Position numbers and translations under genes: made by a program. A stretch of 28,824 nt of DNA from a virus: positions 1 to 28,824 of IMG/VR virus record IMGVR_UViG_3300029922_000249. One strand, written 5' to 3'. Of this stretch, positions 16,101 to 24,607 are shown piece by piece (the stretch's first letter is position 1; each line of letters begins with the position of its first letter). Under the pieces are notes generated by a model. That model worked only from the letters and a program-made list of their open reading frames with translations, searched no databases and was not told the origin of the DNA.

Positions 16101-19100
16101 GAGATGACTGGCTGGTCAACCGGACCGAAAGCAAGAGCGGCAGGAGCTAGACTCATGCTGAAGTTACTCGATGCCTTCGCGCTAATGGCATCCGTAACCT
16201 GCACAACGAAATTATAAGTCTCGGTGTATCCTGATTCAGGAAACTCTGAGGTATAAGTGCAGGGGACGCCCCCTAACACCCCCAAATTAGGGTCGATGGT
16301 CATGCCAACCGGAAGAGCCCCCGCCACAATCTCCCAAGTGTAAGGGGCCAACCCACCAGTATTTGAAATTTGAGTGAGAGTGCCGGGATACCTTGTCCCC
16401 ACAACCGCAGTGGGGAGAGGAAGGTTAGCAACAATAAGCAAATCGGTTGGAATTGTAAATGTCAGAGTGGTTTCTGCAATATACGCAGGGCTGCTACTAT
16501 CCATGCAAGCGAAGGTGACAGGGAACGCACCGAGTGCTGTCGGGGTTCCACTAATCGTACCATCCACATTCATCTTGAGCCCCGGAGGCAAACCAGTAGC
16601 AAACCAACTGTAACCTAAGGTGCCACCAGATGCTTGCATTTTAAACTCTTGCATCGGCTTACCAACATAAGAGGTTGATGGCAAGGTGATTGTAGTGATA
16701 GCCACAGGAGAGGATGAAGTGGCTGAGTTAACCTCAAGAACGTAAATAGGGTCGATCAATTCCTTGGCATGTGGACGACCCATCATCGGGAACACATCAA
16801 TCGCCATGGTGTTGAGCAACGAACTGGCATTAGAGAATCGTGACGTGGCAACCATCAGTTTGAGTTCATTAGTGACTGTATCGCGAGCGATAGAACGAAC
16901 GATCACCTCATACGGCTGGGGCGTAGCTAAGCCGCCTGAGGCATTTACAATTTCAAAACCATTGCTACCGCCGATACCAAGCGTGCCGGTTAAATTGTTC
17001 TGCGTAGTGGCACCGGGGTTGTACTGTTGGTCAACCACATAAATCTGCTGTGTAAACTGCCGACGTAGCTTTACCGGAGGGTTTGCTGTACTAAAATCAT
17101 TTTGAGTTTGAACCACAACGTCCAAAGCGCCGGAGATATTGAATGACTTCGCAACAGAACGTGTGCTAAGTGGCAACCACCCGGTCGAAGTGTTATCAGG
17201 GAACAAAACTTGCCACGAACCCGCGACATCGTAGTTTGGGTTTAGCGTGATGGTCAGAGTCTGTCCAAGCAGCAGATTTGTACTGCTAAGCGTGAGGTTT
17301 GCGGCTTGTATAGAAGCAGGGAATACATGACTTGAGTCCCATGGGTTTGAGTTGAGCGCGATGGAAGAGTTGGCGGTCAGAGCCGTCATATTCATGGCAT
17401 AGTCACCAACCCCTAACCCCTCTTCAAACACACGAGCGGATGCTGTGCCACCATTTTCAAGGCCGGTGTTGAATACCGTAATCAAAGTACCAACAGACGG
17501 TGGAGTTTGTAGCGTTATGTTCCACCCTGAATATGCGGTGTACGCTCCATTTACCGTGTAGGGTTGCCAGTTTGCCGTAAGCTCATAGTTCTCGTCAATA
17601 ACAGCGATGGTCGGGGCTGGTAGAAGGTTTGTTGCCTGAGCGATGGAACTGGAAATAACAGCCAAAGGCACCGAGTAAGAGGTACCGTAATAGCTCGTTC
17701 CATAGACACTGTACACAGATGATCCCACCTGTTGAACAACAGCGGAAGTGTCGCTAGTCACCGTGACTATCGAGGTGGATGTGGGAAACCCCTTTGCGAG
17801 ATATAGGGCCGATGGAGTCCCTGTTGTCCCCCAAGAAATCGTAAATGTGGTATTGTCCTGAACCGAACCGACCGATGATGTGGGGTTCGTAATCTGGAGT
17901 TGAGAAGCCACTTGAGTGACTGTCATGGTAACGACATTACTATAACTACGCTGATAACCTGCTGCTGTCGCCGCTACAACAAACTTGTAAACACCGGGGG
18001 TGAGGGCGTTACCCGCAATCTGATTCGAAGTGTTGATGTACAAACCATCAGGTGCCCCGAGAACACCAGTACCAAACTCCGAGCCACCAATTAACTCGTA
18101 CGTGGCTGCAACTGTGGCACTAGTTAAAGCGTTTGTTGCCGACAATTGAATTGGAGAAATGTTAGTGCCAGTGGATGTGTTGAGCGTAGAAGATACCCCG
18201 CCGACCACCAAGGGGGTGTTACCCAAGCATTCAAACAAGACCTGAGTATACCCTTGACGAGTGGGTGATCCTGATGGCACATTCGAGGCAGAAATCTGCA
18301 ACGCCCATTTGTTGCCAATAGCGGTGCCAGAGGGGAACTGGAAAGATACTGTAGTGGTAGGTACACCTGAATCAATGGACAGGCCCGTGTTTGTAATGGT
18401 TGGGCTGGCAAGCGCCGTTTCTATCGAGGACTGCCCTCCTGCACTAACTGTAAAGTACAAAGTCTCTGAAGAATTGAAGCCATCAGGAGAGGCCAAAGTG
18501 ATGGTTAAAGTCTGACCCGCGTATCCAACCACCTTACTTGGCGTTGACCCAAACGGAGGTGTGACTCCCACTTTTATAGCAGCCGTGGTGAGCCAACTGG
18601 AACTCATCCCACTCGGTCCAAGTTCATTGAAGTTTACAGTCTTAAGCCCACTCGTGACAGGTGCTCCGTGGGCATCCAGAATTTGAAGATGAACTGCCCC
18701 GGTAGAGGTGGTCGATGCGATGCTATAGGTGGCTGATGTGCTGGATAGAGTACCCCCTCCGCTAAGTACAATAGTCCCGTCGCCTGTTGTCCACTGATAC
18801 TGCAAAGGGGTAGCAACTGGTGTCCCTGACGCTTGCAGATTGCCGAGAAGCACAGCAACATCAGCATCCACCTCAAGGAGCCCTGAAGTTGTGTTGAAGT
18901 ATGCTCCAAGGCCAAAATCCAGCGTACCTGCTTTTTGCGTTTGAGACTGAACCGAGAGGTTAAGCTGATATGCACGATCAGGTTCATCATAAAATGAACC
19001 GGGTTGATACGCATAAAGAATTAGAGGAACTGTGACCGGAGAGGATGTATCAAGTTGCAACCCCCCAATCAGGTCAGTGGCCGCAAAGGGGGAATTACCG

Positions 19101-19654
19101 AAGTGGGGTTCAGAAACGCGAAGTACCAGTTGATCCTCGTTCGAGGTGACAAAATTCAACCCCGTGGGGAGGGTGGGAAGAATAAAACTACATTCAGATT
19201 GCACTGACTGAGATGGGCCATAACCCAAAATTTCAATGTCGCCCACTGTGCTATCGTACGATGGGATCGTCAGTGTTGTTCCACTAACTATAGAACTGGC
19301 AACCGGAGCAATCGAGAATGGGTTCTTAATCTCTAGGAAGATTGGGAAAGAGACCGCTGGGTTGACCCCATCAGTACAGGAAACAAAGAACTCGTAAGGA
19401 TTAGATTGATACTGGGCTCCCGTAAAAGATAACGTGCAGACTGTACCTGCGGTGTTAACCGCAAGAGTAAACCAAGAGGGGGTAGCCTCACTCAATGTCC
19501 ATGTGGCCGTGCCTTGAAGGCCCGTCACGGTAAGCGTGCCAAGGGTTCCTGAGCCCAAGGACACGACACGAACCGCCAGCCCACTGTTGTTCGAGGCTAG
19601 TGGAAGAACCAAATTGGCTTGTGCCGCAAAATTTGCTGTTAATGTAAGGCTCAT
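13178..19654 (-). CDS. Giant multi-Ig tail protein with He_PIG-type domains
   Basis: At 2158 aa this is the largest gene in the window. Residues 1-980 are beta-rich and contain divergent Ig-like units. Residues about 984-2025 hold a series of putative-Ig (He_PIG, PF05345-like) domains, recognised by a repeated order: a T-x-x-L-P-x-x-x-x-G-x-x-Y strand, G-G-x-x-P-Y-x-W, L-P-x-G-L, then G-x-I-S-G-T and a closing V-T-D-S strand. Clear copies begin near 984, 1072, 1556, 1651, 1740, 1840 and 1935, with weaker ones near 1180, 1410 and 1495. Such domains form elongated rods that hold adhesive tips away from a surface. There is no signal peptide, as expected for a virion protein. A tail fibre, whisker or baseplate appendage is the likely role. 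AGG lies 6 bp before the ATG. Low charge and few cysteines are typical of such fibres. Confidence 0.85.
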   Translation of the reverse strand: MSLTLTANFAAQANLVLPLASNNSGLAVRVVSLGSGTLGTLTVTGLQGTATWTLSEATPSWFTLAVNTAGTVCTLSFTGAQYQSNPYEFFVSCTDGVNPAVSFPIFLEIKNPFSIAPVASSIVSGTTLTIPSYDSTVGDIEILGYGPSQSVQSECSFILPTLPTGLNFVTSNEDQLVLRVSEPHFGNSPFAATDLIGGLQLDTSSPVTVPLILYAYQPGSFYDEPDRAYQLNLSVQSQTQKAGTLDFGLGAYFNTTSGLLEVDADVAVLLGNLQASGTPVATPLQYQWTTGDGTIVLSGGGTLSSTSATYSIASTTSTGAVHLQILDAHGAPVTSGLKTVNFNELGPSGMSSSWLTTAAIKVGVTPPFGSTPSKVVGYAGQTLTITLASPDGFNSSETLYFTVSAGGQSSIETALASPTITNTGLSIDSGVPTTTVSFQFPSGTAIGNKWALQISASNVPSGSPTRQGYTQVLFECLGNTPLVVGGVSSTLNTSTGTNISPIQLSATNALTSATVAATYELIGGSEFGTGVLGAPDGLYINTSNQIAGNALTPGVYKFVVAATAAGYQRSYSNVVTMTVTQVASQLQITNPTSSVGSVQDNTTFTISWGTTGTPSALYLAKGFPTSTSIVTVTSDTSAVVQQVGSSVYSVYGTSYYGTSYSVPLAVISSSIAQATNLLPAPTIAVIDENYELTANWQPYTVNGAYTAYSGWNITLQTPPSVGTLITVFNTGLENGGTASARVFEEGLGVGDYAMNMTALTANSSIALNSNPWDSSHVFPASIQAANLTLSSTNLLLGQTLTITLNPNYDVAGSWQVLFPDNTSTGWLPLSTRSVAKSFNISGALDVVVQTQNDFSTANPPVKLRRQFTQQIYVVDQQYNPGATTQNNLTGTLGIGGSNGFEIVNASGGLATPQPYEVIVRSIARDTVTNELKLMVATSRFSNASSLLNTMAIDVFPMMGRPHAKELIDPIYVLEVNSATSSSPVAITTITLPSTSYVGKPMQEFKMQASGGTLGYSWFATGLPPGLKMNVDGTISGTPTALGAFPVTFACMDSSSPAYIAETTLTFTIPTDLLIVANLPLPTAVVGTRYPGTLTQISNTGGLAPYTWEIVAGALPVGMTIDPNLGVLGGVPCTYTSEFPESGYTETYNFVVQVTDAISAKASSNFSMSLAPAALAFGPVDQPVISASEQYKLAVPVYGGHYPYTLSSPTDSGVTLVNGQVEFIVSPTTSAVGTLASFNATVLDSSGTIPAPVAHGPVQYRVKTPVSAVYIPQAFFDNFWGSGDTTSITHDVIGSLSGFSIQPSTTTLSDGLTLTITGSGSPAATVSGPPTSSLNIQVPVQLPILQGSSQVATVTREYTLLSHSGTSSIGTVQCNTRPYIVGGFVGLNPLKPWFNSPTVNLAGLTARVQLGSSLPTGLSFDSNTMLIYGVLGAIATGQSIIEYIDINSVIQGTVTIVWDTQNNAFQLTDNIVDGQTQTAITAGASTISTSTPVTVCTVYRGRLPIGLSLLVDPSGNFVSIVGTPTEAGYFDIWFRLTTSSGKSATLYHRLFVDYINPLVILTSSLPTAVTGQPYDGGSFQLQGFGGIPFSPPAQPYTWSITSTPAGMSFSTSTGTLSGTPTGGASTTTLGFTVTDSRGVTASRSIPFTIVNAVTIQTTVLPTIQIGVPYSFQVVAVGGTTPYNWTCAQLPLSGISINASTGVISGTTSSIITVTSITVVVQDSSLGTASKPFALQTGAQGGMSIDASGVGVIDRGAPYQGNLRAVGTAPVPYLPVSWRVDLSSPNPLPTGLTLQANSADQGVTAIISGSTTSVLTSYPVIISATDAIGNPASITLSLNTASTLHITTTSLPQGVVSLSYNGGTPYQLTAAGYNTPFTWSVISSTPTSFPYTLSSSGAISGTSGSAFNGSVVFQVADSLSPTDIDQVTLGLIVSASTLQITTNSPLAQGTAGVSYTAPLAATGGVPSYTWAVSPVSANSLPSGLSLATSTGIISGATSQVGTKVITFRVTDSIGSYVDKALSLTFISGLTLYTGIDYTDSLSTNYLGFIDTGNTASVNPRPNYSFYVVATGVITTSMSALQGGISISNSGFTATVVSLTGGVAYISISGPFSSGATGDNSFGITVVDSGVTVTGTFKWMVYSDGTLRAAATNTFPTQLTS
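13580..16705 (-). repeat. Run of putative-Ig (He_PIG-like) domain repeats
   Basis: This block encodes residues about 984-2025 of the 2158-aa protein and has at least seven clear repeat units of roughly 80-100 residues. The units share the PYTW-like and ISGT-like landmarks but have diverged enough that no long identical DNA stretch is visible. They therefore look like old duplications or repeated domain capture, not recent tandem expansion. Confidence 0.8.
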
Positions 19655-19684
19655 TTTTTACCTATCTTTGCTTTATGTCGTCTA

Positions 19685-22600
19685 TTACCCTAATTGAGTT
19701 ACAACATTAGAAGAGGTATCGACTACTACCCCTCCATTAAAGGGGTTGATGGTTACTGTTCTTGATAAAACCGAATTTGCTGAAAGCAAAGCGCTCCCAC
19801 TAGTTTGAAAATCTGAAGTAACAACTATGCTGGAGTTGAATTCAACCTGAGCAACCACCGTCGCGCTAACAACATTTGTCTCTGCCCCAACCGCGTGTGT
19901 TTGAAGATTGAGGGTTGAATTACGTTCCCCAACAAAGAAAGAACCGGGAGATGTCGAAACATCTACTGCTAAACTCACATTAGAAACTGTAATCTCCGAT
20001 GAGCTTGCTACCATACCCGTTCCACCATCTGGAAGTGTAATACTGCCTCCATCAAGAATGACGTTGCAGCCTTGAGAGAATGCCCCGGCTTGAATGTTGT
20101 CTTCGAACACACAATCTACAAGATCAACATCTGAGTCGATGGCATAAATGGCCGGGTTGGTGAACCCTTTGAATGTAAGCCCATTGAAAATAACACGGGT
20201 GTTATCCACAAAGAAAGCCGAAGTAGGACCATTACCGAAGCCAGTGAATCCTGTGGCATCTATCACAACTGGATTGGTCGCCCCAGCTACTGCTGTAATT
20301 ACCAAGCGCCCTACTTCTTGAATTGTAAAAGCAAGGTTACCCAACGCATAATAAACTGCGGAACGGATGTCGCCATCCCCCAAAGCAATTTCTTGGAGGC
20401 TTCCCTGAATATCTGAAATCGAGAAAGGTGAATTTGTATCCACAAGCTGGATAGAGCACGGGTCACGGAGGACCGGAGGCAGCACATCCAACGCTGCTGT
20501 GATAGTCAACTTCGGGGTCGCCAAACTTAAACCATCGTTGTTGTCGTTACCTGTAGCATTGTTGACGTATAAAACAATCGGGGCTGTGGTTGCTTGAAGA
20601 TTCTGCCCTAACACAGTACGGGCTACTGGAGGGGTGATAGCAAACCCCACATGAGGTAGTGCTTGGAAAAACCCACGACCGCCCCCACCAGAAATGAATT
20701 GAATGTCCTTACGAAAATCCTTATTCATAGGCAGGATGAAATCGTTGGTGTGAAGAGGGACTTCGAAGGTGTGCTCCACATTATCCTGACGCATTGCCAC
20801 ATAGTTAGAGTCAAATAATGAGGCCAACGGAGTGTTTACTAGCGTAGCATCCGGCCAGTTCACCAAAGCTGGAAGCGTGGTAGAGATAGGGATTTCTCGA
20901 TTGTATGGATACACATCTTCGAGACCAATAAGTGGTGCGGCTCCCGTTCCGTTAGTGGTAACCAACGCATTGTCGTCGTTATGGATCACTTCATAATTAC
21001 GATTCAACACACCTTCACCTTGATAAGGGATGTAACGCTCGACTATCGTCATGCTAGATGATGGGTTGAAGGCGGGGAGAATCGACCCGCAGAAAAGGAA
21101 GGTAGAAGCAGAATAATCTCCAATGAGGATGACTGTGGCGTATGCCCCATTGAAATTCACAGTGGAACATATCGTTGAATTCAAATTACCGTACTGATCG
21201 AGAACCCACATGAGTCGATTGGAATCATCACCGGAGATTCCTTTGATGATGCAGTTGTTCGCGGCCAGCACAATCGTTGTCAACGTACCGTTAAATTGAT
21301 TTGACTCTACGATCACACGACTATCCATGGGGAAGTTTGAATCTCCCACATAATTGCCAAACAGCACTGTTTCTTCAATCTCAGTAACCCCCTTAACCGG
21401 GGCGTTGTACACAAGCTGGGCTGTGTCTTGTGCAAGGAAAGTCATGATGAGATTGGAATCGCTTGGTACTGCCTGATTGAGAATAGCTACACAGTTTGTC
21501 CCCTTCATTGAAAGAGAAGAGACTGTATAGGGGGTTCCTGTTGTCTTATCAACGATACTGATGGGATATAGCCCATTTACACCAGAGTTCAAGCCTAAAC
21601 GACTAAGAAGAAAAGTCGTCGTGCTGTTCACTACTGTTCCAGAAGATGCTGGAACAACGATTCCAATTCTTGTGCCAAACACAAGATTGGAATACTCAGG
21701 GTTATACGTCAGAACACCATACGCCTTAGTCGTCAATGGGGTAGAAAATATCTCATATTCGGAGACCCCATATATGGGAAGATTCTTACTCAAATCTGAG
21801 AGTGTCCCCCCATCCACTGCAATTGGGATTTCCCGCAAATCAGAACCAGAGTTAGCTGGGTACTGAACTCCGAGCGTGCAATAGATATTCTGAGCGCCGG
21901 GGTCAAATGGTGTACCTTGCAAATTCTTGGTAAAGGTCACAGAAACAGCCGAGGTGCCAAGTCCTGTAATTTGTAGTTGCCCTGACAAGAGGTTAATGGT
22001 GGTCTTCACATTGTTAGACACGTTAAACCCTTGCACTATAAGCGACTGAATTATGGCTGGGGATGAGGATGAAGGAAGTGAGACGGTGAAGATGTCCCCC
22101 TGCATCCATGGGCCACTCTGAGAACTCGATGGAGACCAGTAAGATTTCATGCTGGTTGTAATTTGTTTGGACACATAAAAGGTGCGTAAGTCTGAACTGA
22201 ACCCATTCGCAAACCCATCCCAGTTTTTTGATAGGGTATTAGTGTTCGGTATTGCTGTGGGGCTGACCGAGATGTAGTAGTCCAACGCTGACCCTAAAGC
22301 CTCAGCCTTAAGACCGTAACCATCCCCACGTCCAATCGCAATCCTAGAGTTACCTGTGATTAGGTCTACGAACCCCTCCCGCATAATCTTGTCCAAATCC
22401 CATGCATCAAGAGTCACAGTTTGACGAGTGTCCACCACATCATCAGGGAAGATTTGATCGGCGAGTTTGGAATCAAAACGACCTGAAATACCAGAAGAAA
22501 GAAGCCCTGTCACTCCTGATACTGAAGCATCGCCACAACCGAAGATGTTACCCGAAAGGCTAAATGGCCCTGAGTTGCGCTGGAACATCACAGCTATAGG

Positions 22601-23470
22601 CATAGCGTAGGTGTACCCATCCATGGTACCTAATGCGTTGGTAACATTACCATCCCCCGCTTGCCAAACCCCCGTATCACCGTTGATGCTTCCCATGTTG
22701 GTGAATTGGTATATTGTGTCAACAAATGGGGCTGTGTTAGAAGCGGTTCCTTGCCCATACACAATCTCAGAGGGGATAGCACCGGGATCGAGACCAAACT
22801 GATACTTCGTAAAATCATAAGTAAGAGCCACACGTTGGATATTGAAACGCCATTGGATTTGAGCACGTTCAGTGGTCAAGAGGCCAGTTCCTGCGGTTGT
22901 CGTCGCAAAAATATCAACAGAGTCATCTGGCATAATCTCTGCATTTGACGGGTCTGGAGATGTGCAACCATACGGGTAGAAGTATCGAAGCTTACCTACC
23001 GGGTCAAGGTAGTATCCAGTAGGCTGTATTGGGTCGAGGGCTTGATACCAAATCTCAAGGAAAATAACATAGATACGGGCGTCCTCATTAGCATAACCAT
23101 TTGCCCAATACACTGGCTGCTGAGAAGGCGCAAGCGTAATGCGATTTTGTGTGAGGTCGGCGGAGTTGAACCCACAAATTGAAATCACTTCCCCATTGAA
23201 CAAAACATCAAAAGCTGGGATTACAAACGTATTGGGGATGAAAGGAGTAAAGTTCATCGAGGTGTAAGTCAAGCACCCAGATGTTGCTGATTTATCCGCG
23301 AGAAGGAGGTGCCGTTTGTAGTCCTGAAGTGTTTGTATAAGATTGACATCAGCATCGCTGATTTGGTGGTCATGTAACCCCACCACACAGAGAAGGCTCT
23401 TTCCCGCAGCATCAAGGGTTCTTGACACAACAGAGGGGAATTGAAACGAAGGGTTGTCTATGTTTGTCAC
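19685..23470 (-). CDS. Large tail protein with a C-terminal parallel beta-helix (tailspike-like)
   Basis: The 1261-aa protein starts at a GTG that follows directly on the stop of the zinc-ribbon gene, with AGAGGA 7 bp upstream. Residues 30-145 (GLHDHQISDADVNLIQTLQD, then TFVIPAFDVLFNGEVISI) look like the baseplate-attachment part of phage tail proteins, in which a helix precedes a 'G-x-x-x-x-x-dG' beta region. This part is remembered as DUF4815-like, without verification. Residues about 965-1255 resemble a pectin-lyase-type beta-helix: YVNNATGNDNNDGLS followed by TPKLTITAALDVL (the usual entry to such helices), then short repeated strands such as VIFNGLTFKGF, DLVDCVFEDN and NVILDGGSI. Phage spikes with this fold often bind or cut surface polysaccharide, but no catalytic residues can be named here. 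The middle 800 residues are not assigned. Confidence 0.8.
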   Translation of the reverse strand: MTNIDNPSFQFPSVVSRTLDAAGKSLLCVVGLHDHQISDADVNLIQTLQDYKRHLLLADKSATSGCLTYTSMNFTPFIPNTFVIPAFDVLFNGEVISICGFNSADLTQNRITLAPSQQPVYWANGYANEDARIYVIFLEIWYQALDPIQPTGYYLDPVGKLRYFYPYGCTSPDPSNAEIMPDDSVDIFATTTAGTGLLTTERAQIQWRFNIQRVALTYDFTKYQFGLDPGAIPSEIVYGQGTASNTAPFVDTIYQFTNMGSINGDTGVWQAGDGNVTNALGTMDGYTYAMPIAVMFQRNSGPFSLSGNIFGCGDASVSGVTGLLSSGISGRFDSKLADQIFPDDVVDTRQTVTLDAWDLDKIMREGFVDLITGNSRIAIGRGDGYGLKAEALGSALDYYISVSPTAIPNTNTLSKNWDGFANGFSSDLRTFYVSKQITTSMKSYWSPSSSQSGPWMQGDIFTVSLPSSSSPAIIQSLIVQGFNVSNNVKTTINLLSGQLQITGLGTSAVSVTFTKNLQGTPFDPGAQNIYCTLGVQYPANSGSDLREIPIAVDGGTLSDLSKNLPIYGVSEYEIFSTPLTTKAYGVLTYNPEYSNLVFGTRIGIVVPASSGTVVNSTTTFLLSRLGLNSGVNGLYPISIVDKTTGTPYTVSSLSMKGTNCVAILNQAVPSDSNLIMTFLAQDTAQLVYNAPVKGVTEIEETVLFGNYVGDSNFPMDSRVIVESNQFNGTLTTIVLAANNCIIKGISGDDSNRLMWVLDQYGNLNSTICSTVNFNGAYATVILIGDYSASTFLFCGSILPAFNPSSSMTIVERYIPYQGEGVLNRNYEVIHNDDNALVTTNGTGAAPLIGLEDVYPYNREIPISTTLPALVNWPDATLVNTPLASLFDSNYVAMRQDNVEHTFEVPLHTNDFILPMNKDFRKDIQFISGGGGRGFFQALPHVGFAITPPVARTVLGQNLQATTAPIVLYVNNATGNDNNDGLSLATPKLTITAALDVLPPVLRDPCSIQLVDTNSPFSISDIQGSLQEIALGDGDIRSAVYYALGNLAFTIQEVGRLVITAVAGATNPVVIDATGFTGFGNGPTSAFFVDNTRVIFNGLTFKGFTNPAIYAIDSDVDLVDCVFEDNIQAGAFSQGCNVILDGGSITLPDGGTGMVASSSEITVSNVSLAVDVSTSPGSFFVGERNSTLNLQTHAVGAETNVVSATVVAQVEFNSSIVVTSDFQTSGSALLSANSVLSRTVTINPFNGGVVVDTSSNVVTQLG
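19706..20578 (-). other. Predicted right-handed beta-helix region of the 1261-aa protein
   Basis: This encodes residues about 965-1255. The N-D-N-N-D-G-L-S entry motif is followed by a T-I-x-x-A-L helix, as in the DUF1565/pectate-lyase-like group. The region then shows regularly spaced short hydrophobic strands ending in N, D or G turns. No tailspike active site is identifiable by eye. Confidence 0.65.
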
Positions 23471-23863
23471 TTATTTATCCTCTTCAAAAATATGATTCCC
23501 ACAATCTTTTATCTTTTCAAGTCGAAGGTTAGTTCCAGCGACACTAACCATGTTCCCACAGACGCAGCGGCAGTCCCACATCATCGCCCGTCCCTTCTTT
23601 GTTCTACTTTTCCAAAGTACCAGAAGACAACCAAACCTCCGATTCACTAAACTGTATTTTCTTTCAGCCTTAGCTTTTTTTAGTTGTAGTCGAGCGCAAC
23701 CACAGCTTTTAGTTTTCCCTGTTAGTAAATCTTCTTGTCGAATCAGCTTACGCTTTCCACAGCGGCATTGGCATACCCATTTAGAGCGCCCTCTATCCAT
23801 TTCACGATAAAGTGCGACCAAGACCCCAAACTGTTTGCTTGTTAAATCCTTAGCTTCTCGCAT
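23471..23863 (-). CDS. Small zinc-ribbon protein related to the HNH neighbour but lacking the nuclease domain
   Basis: The 130-aa basic protein holds two modules of the type found at the front of many phage HNH endonucleases. Module one is at residues 5-56 (DLTSKQFGVLVAL, W-V-C-Q-C-R-C-G, KTKSCGC). Module two is at 70-122 (SLVNRRFGCLLVLWKS, W-D-C-R-C-V-C-G). In module two the usual closing SCGC is reduced to DCGN (C121 only), so its metal site may be incomplete. No HNH, GIY-YIG or AP2 domain follows. The gene starts 6 bp after the stop of the HNH gene and ends directly against the GTG of the 1261-aa tail gene. It may be a degenerate endonuclease, a split-off DNA-binding half, or a small regulator. 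The reading frame is intact and closely packed, so it is probably expressed. Confidence 0.75.
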   Translation of the reverse strand: MREAKDLTSKQFGVLVALYREMDRGRSKWVCQCRCGKRKLIRQEDLLTGKTKSCGCARLQLKKAKAERKYSLVNRRFGCLLVLWKSRTKKGRAMMWDCRCVCGNMVSVAGTNLRLEKIKDCGNHIFEEDK

Positions 23864-23869
23864 CTCTAC

Positions 23870-24607
23870 CTAGAAGACAATAGTCGGCAAACTGTTTTGG
23901 TGTTGGTGAATTTTTCCAACGTGGGCTAAGAACTTTTCTTTACTAACGTTTCGTTTCATCCAATTACATTCCCAACAACAAGAAACCACGTTACTTGAGA
24001 TATACCCCCGCTCATTATCTAGTCGGTCGATACCACTATATGTAAAATCACCATAGTTAAGAGGCTTAGAGTGACAATTAGAAGGAGCTTCACCACAATA
24101 AAAACAGGAGCCAAGGAACAGCCTGTCTACTTCGGCCTCTGTCAGCCCCCATTCTAACCCTCGTTTTTTAGCTTTTTGTTTGTAGCAACCTACAACCGAA
24201 TTCCTCGATGACACACCATAGGAAAGTCGAACCGCAGCCGCAGCTTTTCTTTGACTGACAGCCCGTAAACACCCACAGCTTTGAGTACCCCCACTACTAA
24301 GTTGGTGCCCAATAACAATAGGGGTGTTTCCACAATCGCAAAGACATTCCCATTTAGAGTTTCCCGTCGTATTAGTAGAGTGCCATCTTATAACTATCAG
24401 CTTACCAAAGCGCTGACCTACTAAGTCTACGCGACGATGTAAACACCCGCAACTTTTGGTAGCGTACAATTCCGTCCTTCTTATCACTTTCTCAACCCCG
24501 CAATCACAATGAACCAACCATGTAGGAATGCCGCTGAGGGTACCCACCCTTTTCAAAACTACTAACTTACCGAAACGCTGTCCACTTATATCTATAAACT
24601 TACCCAT
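23870..24607 (-). CDS. HNH homing-type endonuclease with two N-terminal zinc-ribbon modules
   Basis: The 245-aa protein has two zinc-ribbon modules: residues 5-55 (DISGQRFGKLVVL, H-C-D-C-G, KSCGC) and 60-113 (DLVGQRFGKLIVI, W-E-C-L-C-D-C-G, QSCGC). An HNH domain follows at about 165-220: CFYCG (C168, C171), SGIDRLDNERGYISSNVVSC with D194, then C211-x-x-CN (C214, N215) and MK. This arrangement is typical of free-standing phage homing endonucleases that nick or cut a sequence near their insertion site. I chose the ATG at 24607 because GGAG lies 9 bp upstream and the first zinc module begins at once. A TTG or ATG near 24664 would add 19 unrelated residues and cover the divergent intergenic region. 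It is the first gene of the leftward block. Confidence 0.9.
   Translation of the reverse strand: MGKFIDISGQRFGKLVVLKRVGTLSGIPTWLVHCDCGVEKVIRRTELYATKSCGCLHRRVDLVGQRFGKLIVIRWHSTNTTGNSKWECLCDCGNTPIVIGHQLSSGGTQSCGCLRAVSQRKAAAAVRLSYGVSSRNSVVGCYKQKAKKRGLEWGLTEAEVDRLFLGSCFYCGEAPSNCHSKPLNYGDFTYSGIDRLDNERGYISSNVVSCCWECNWMKRNVSKEKFLAHVGKIHQHQNSLPTIVF

Noticed and set aside
13580-16705. Recent tandem DNA expansion of Ig repeats
   Set aside because: Units match only at the protein level; no long near-identical DNA repeats were seen.
23471-24607. Group I intron or intein containing the zinc-ribbon/HNH genes
   Set aside because: The neighbouring tail gene has a complete start next to its own ribosome binding site. 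No interrupted exon or splice-motif block is visible.
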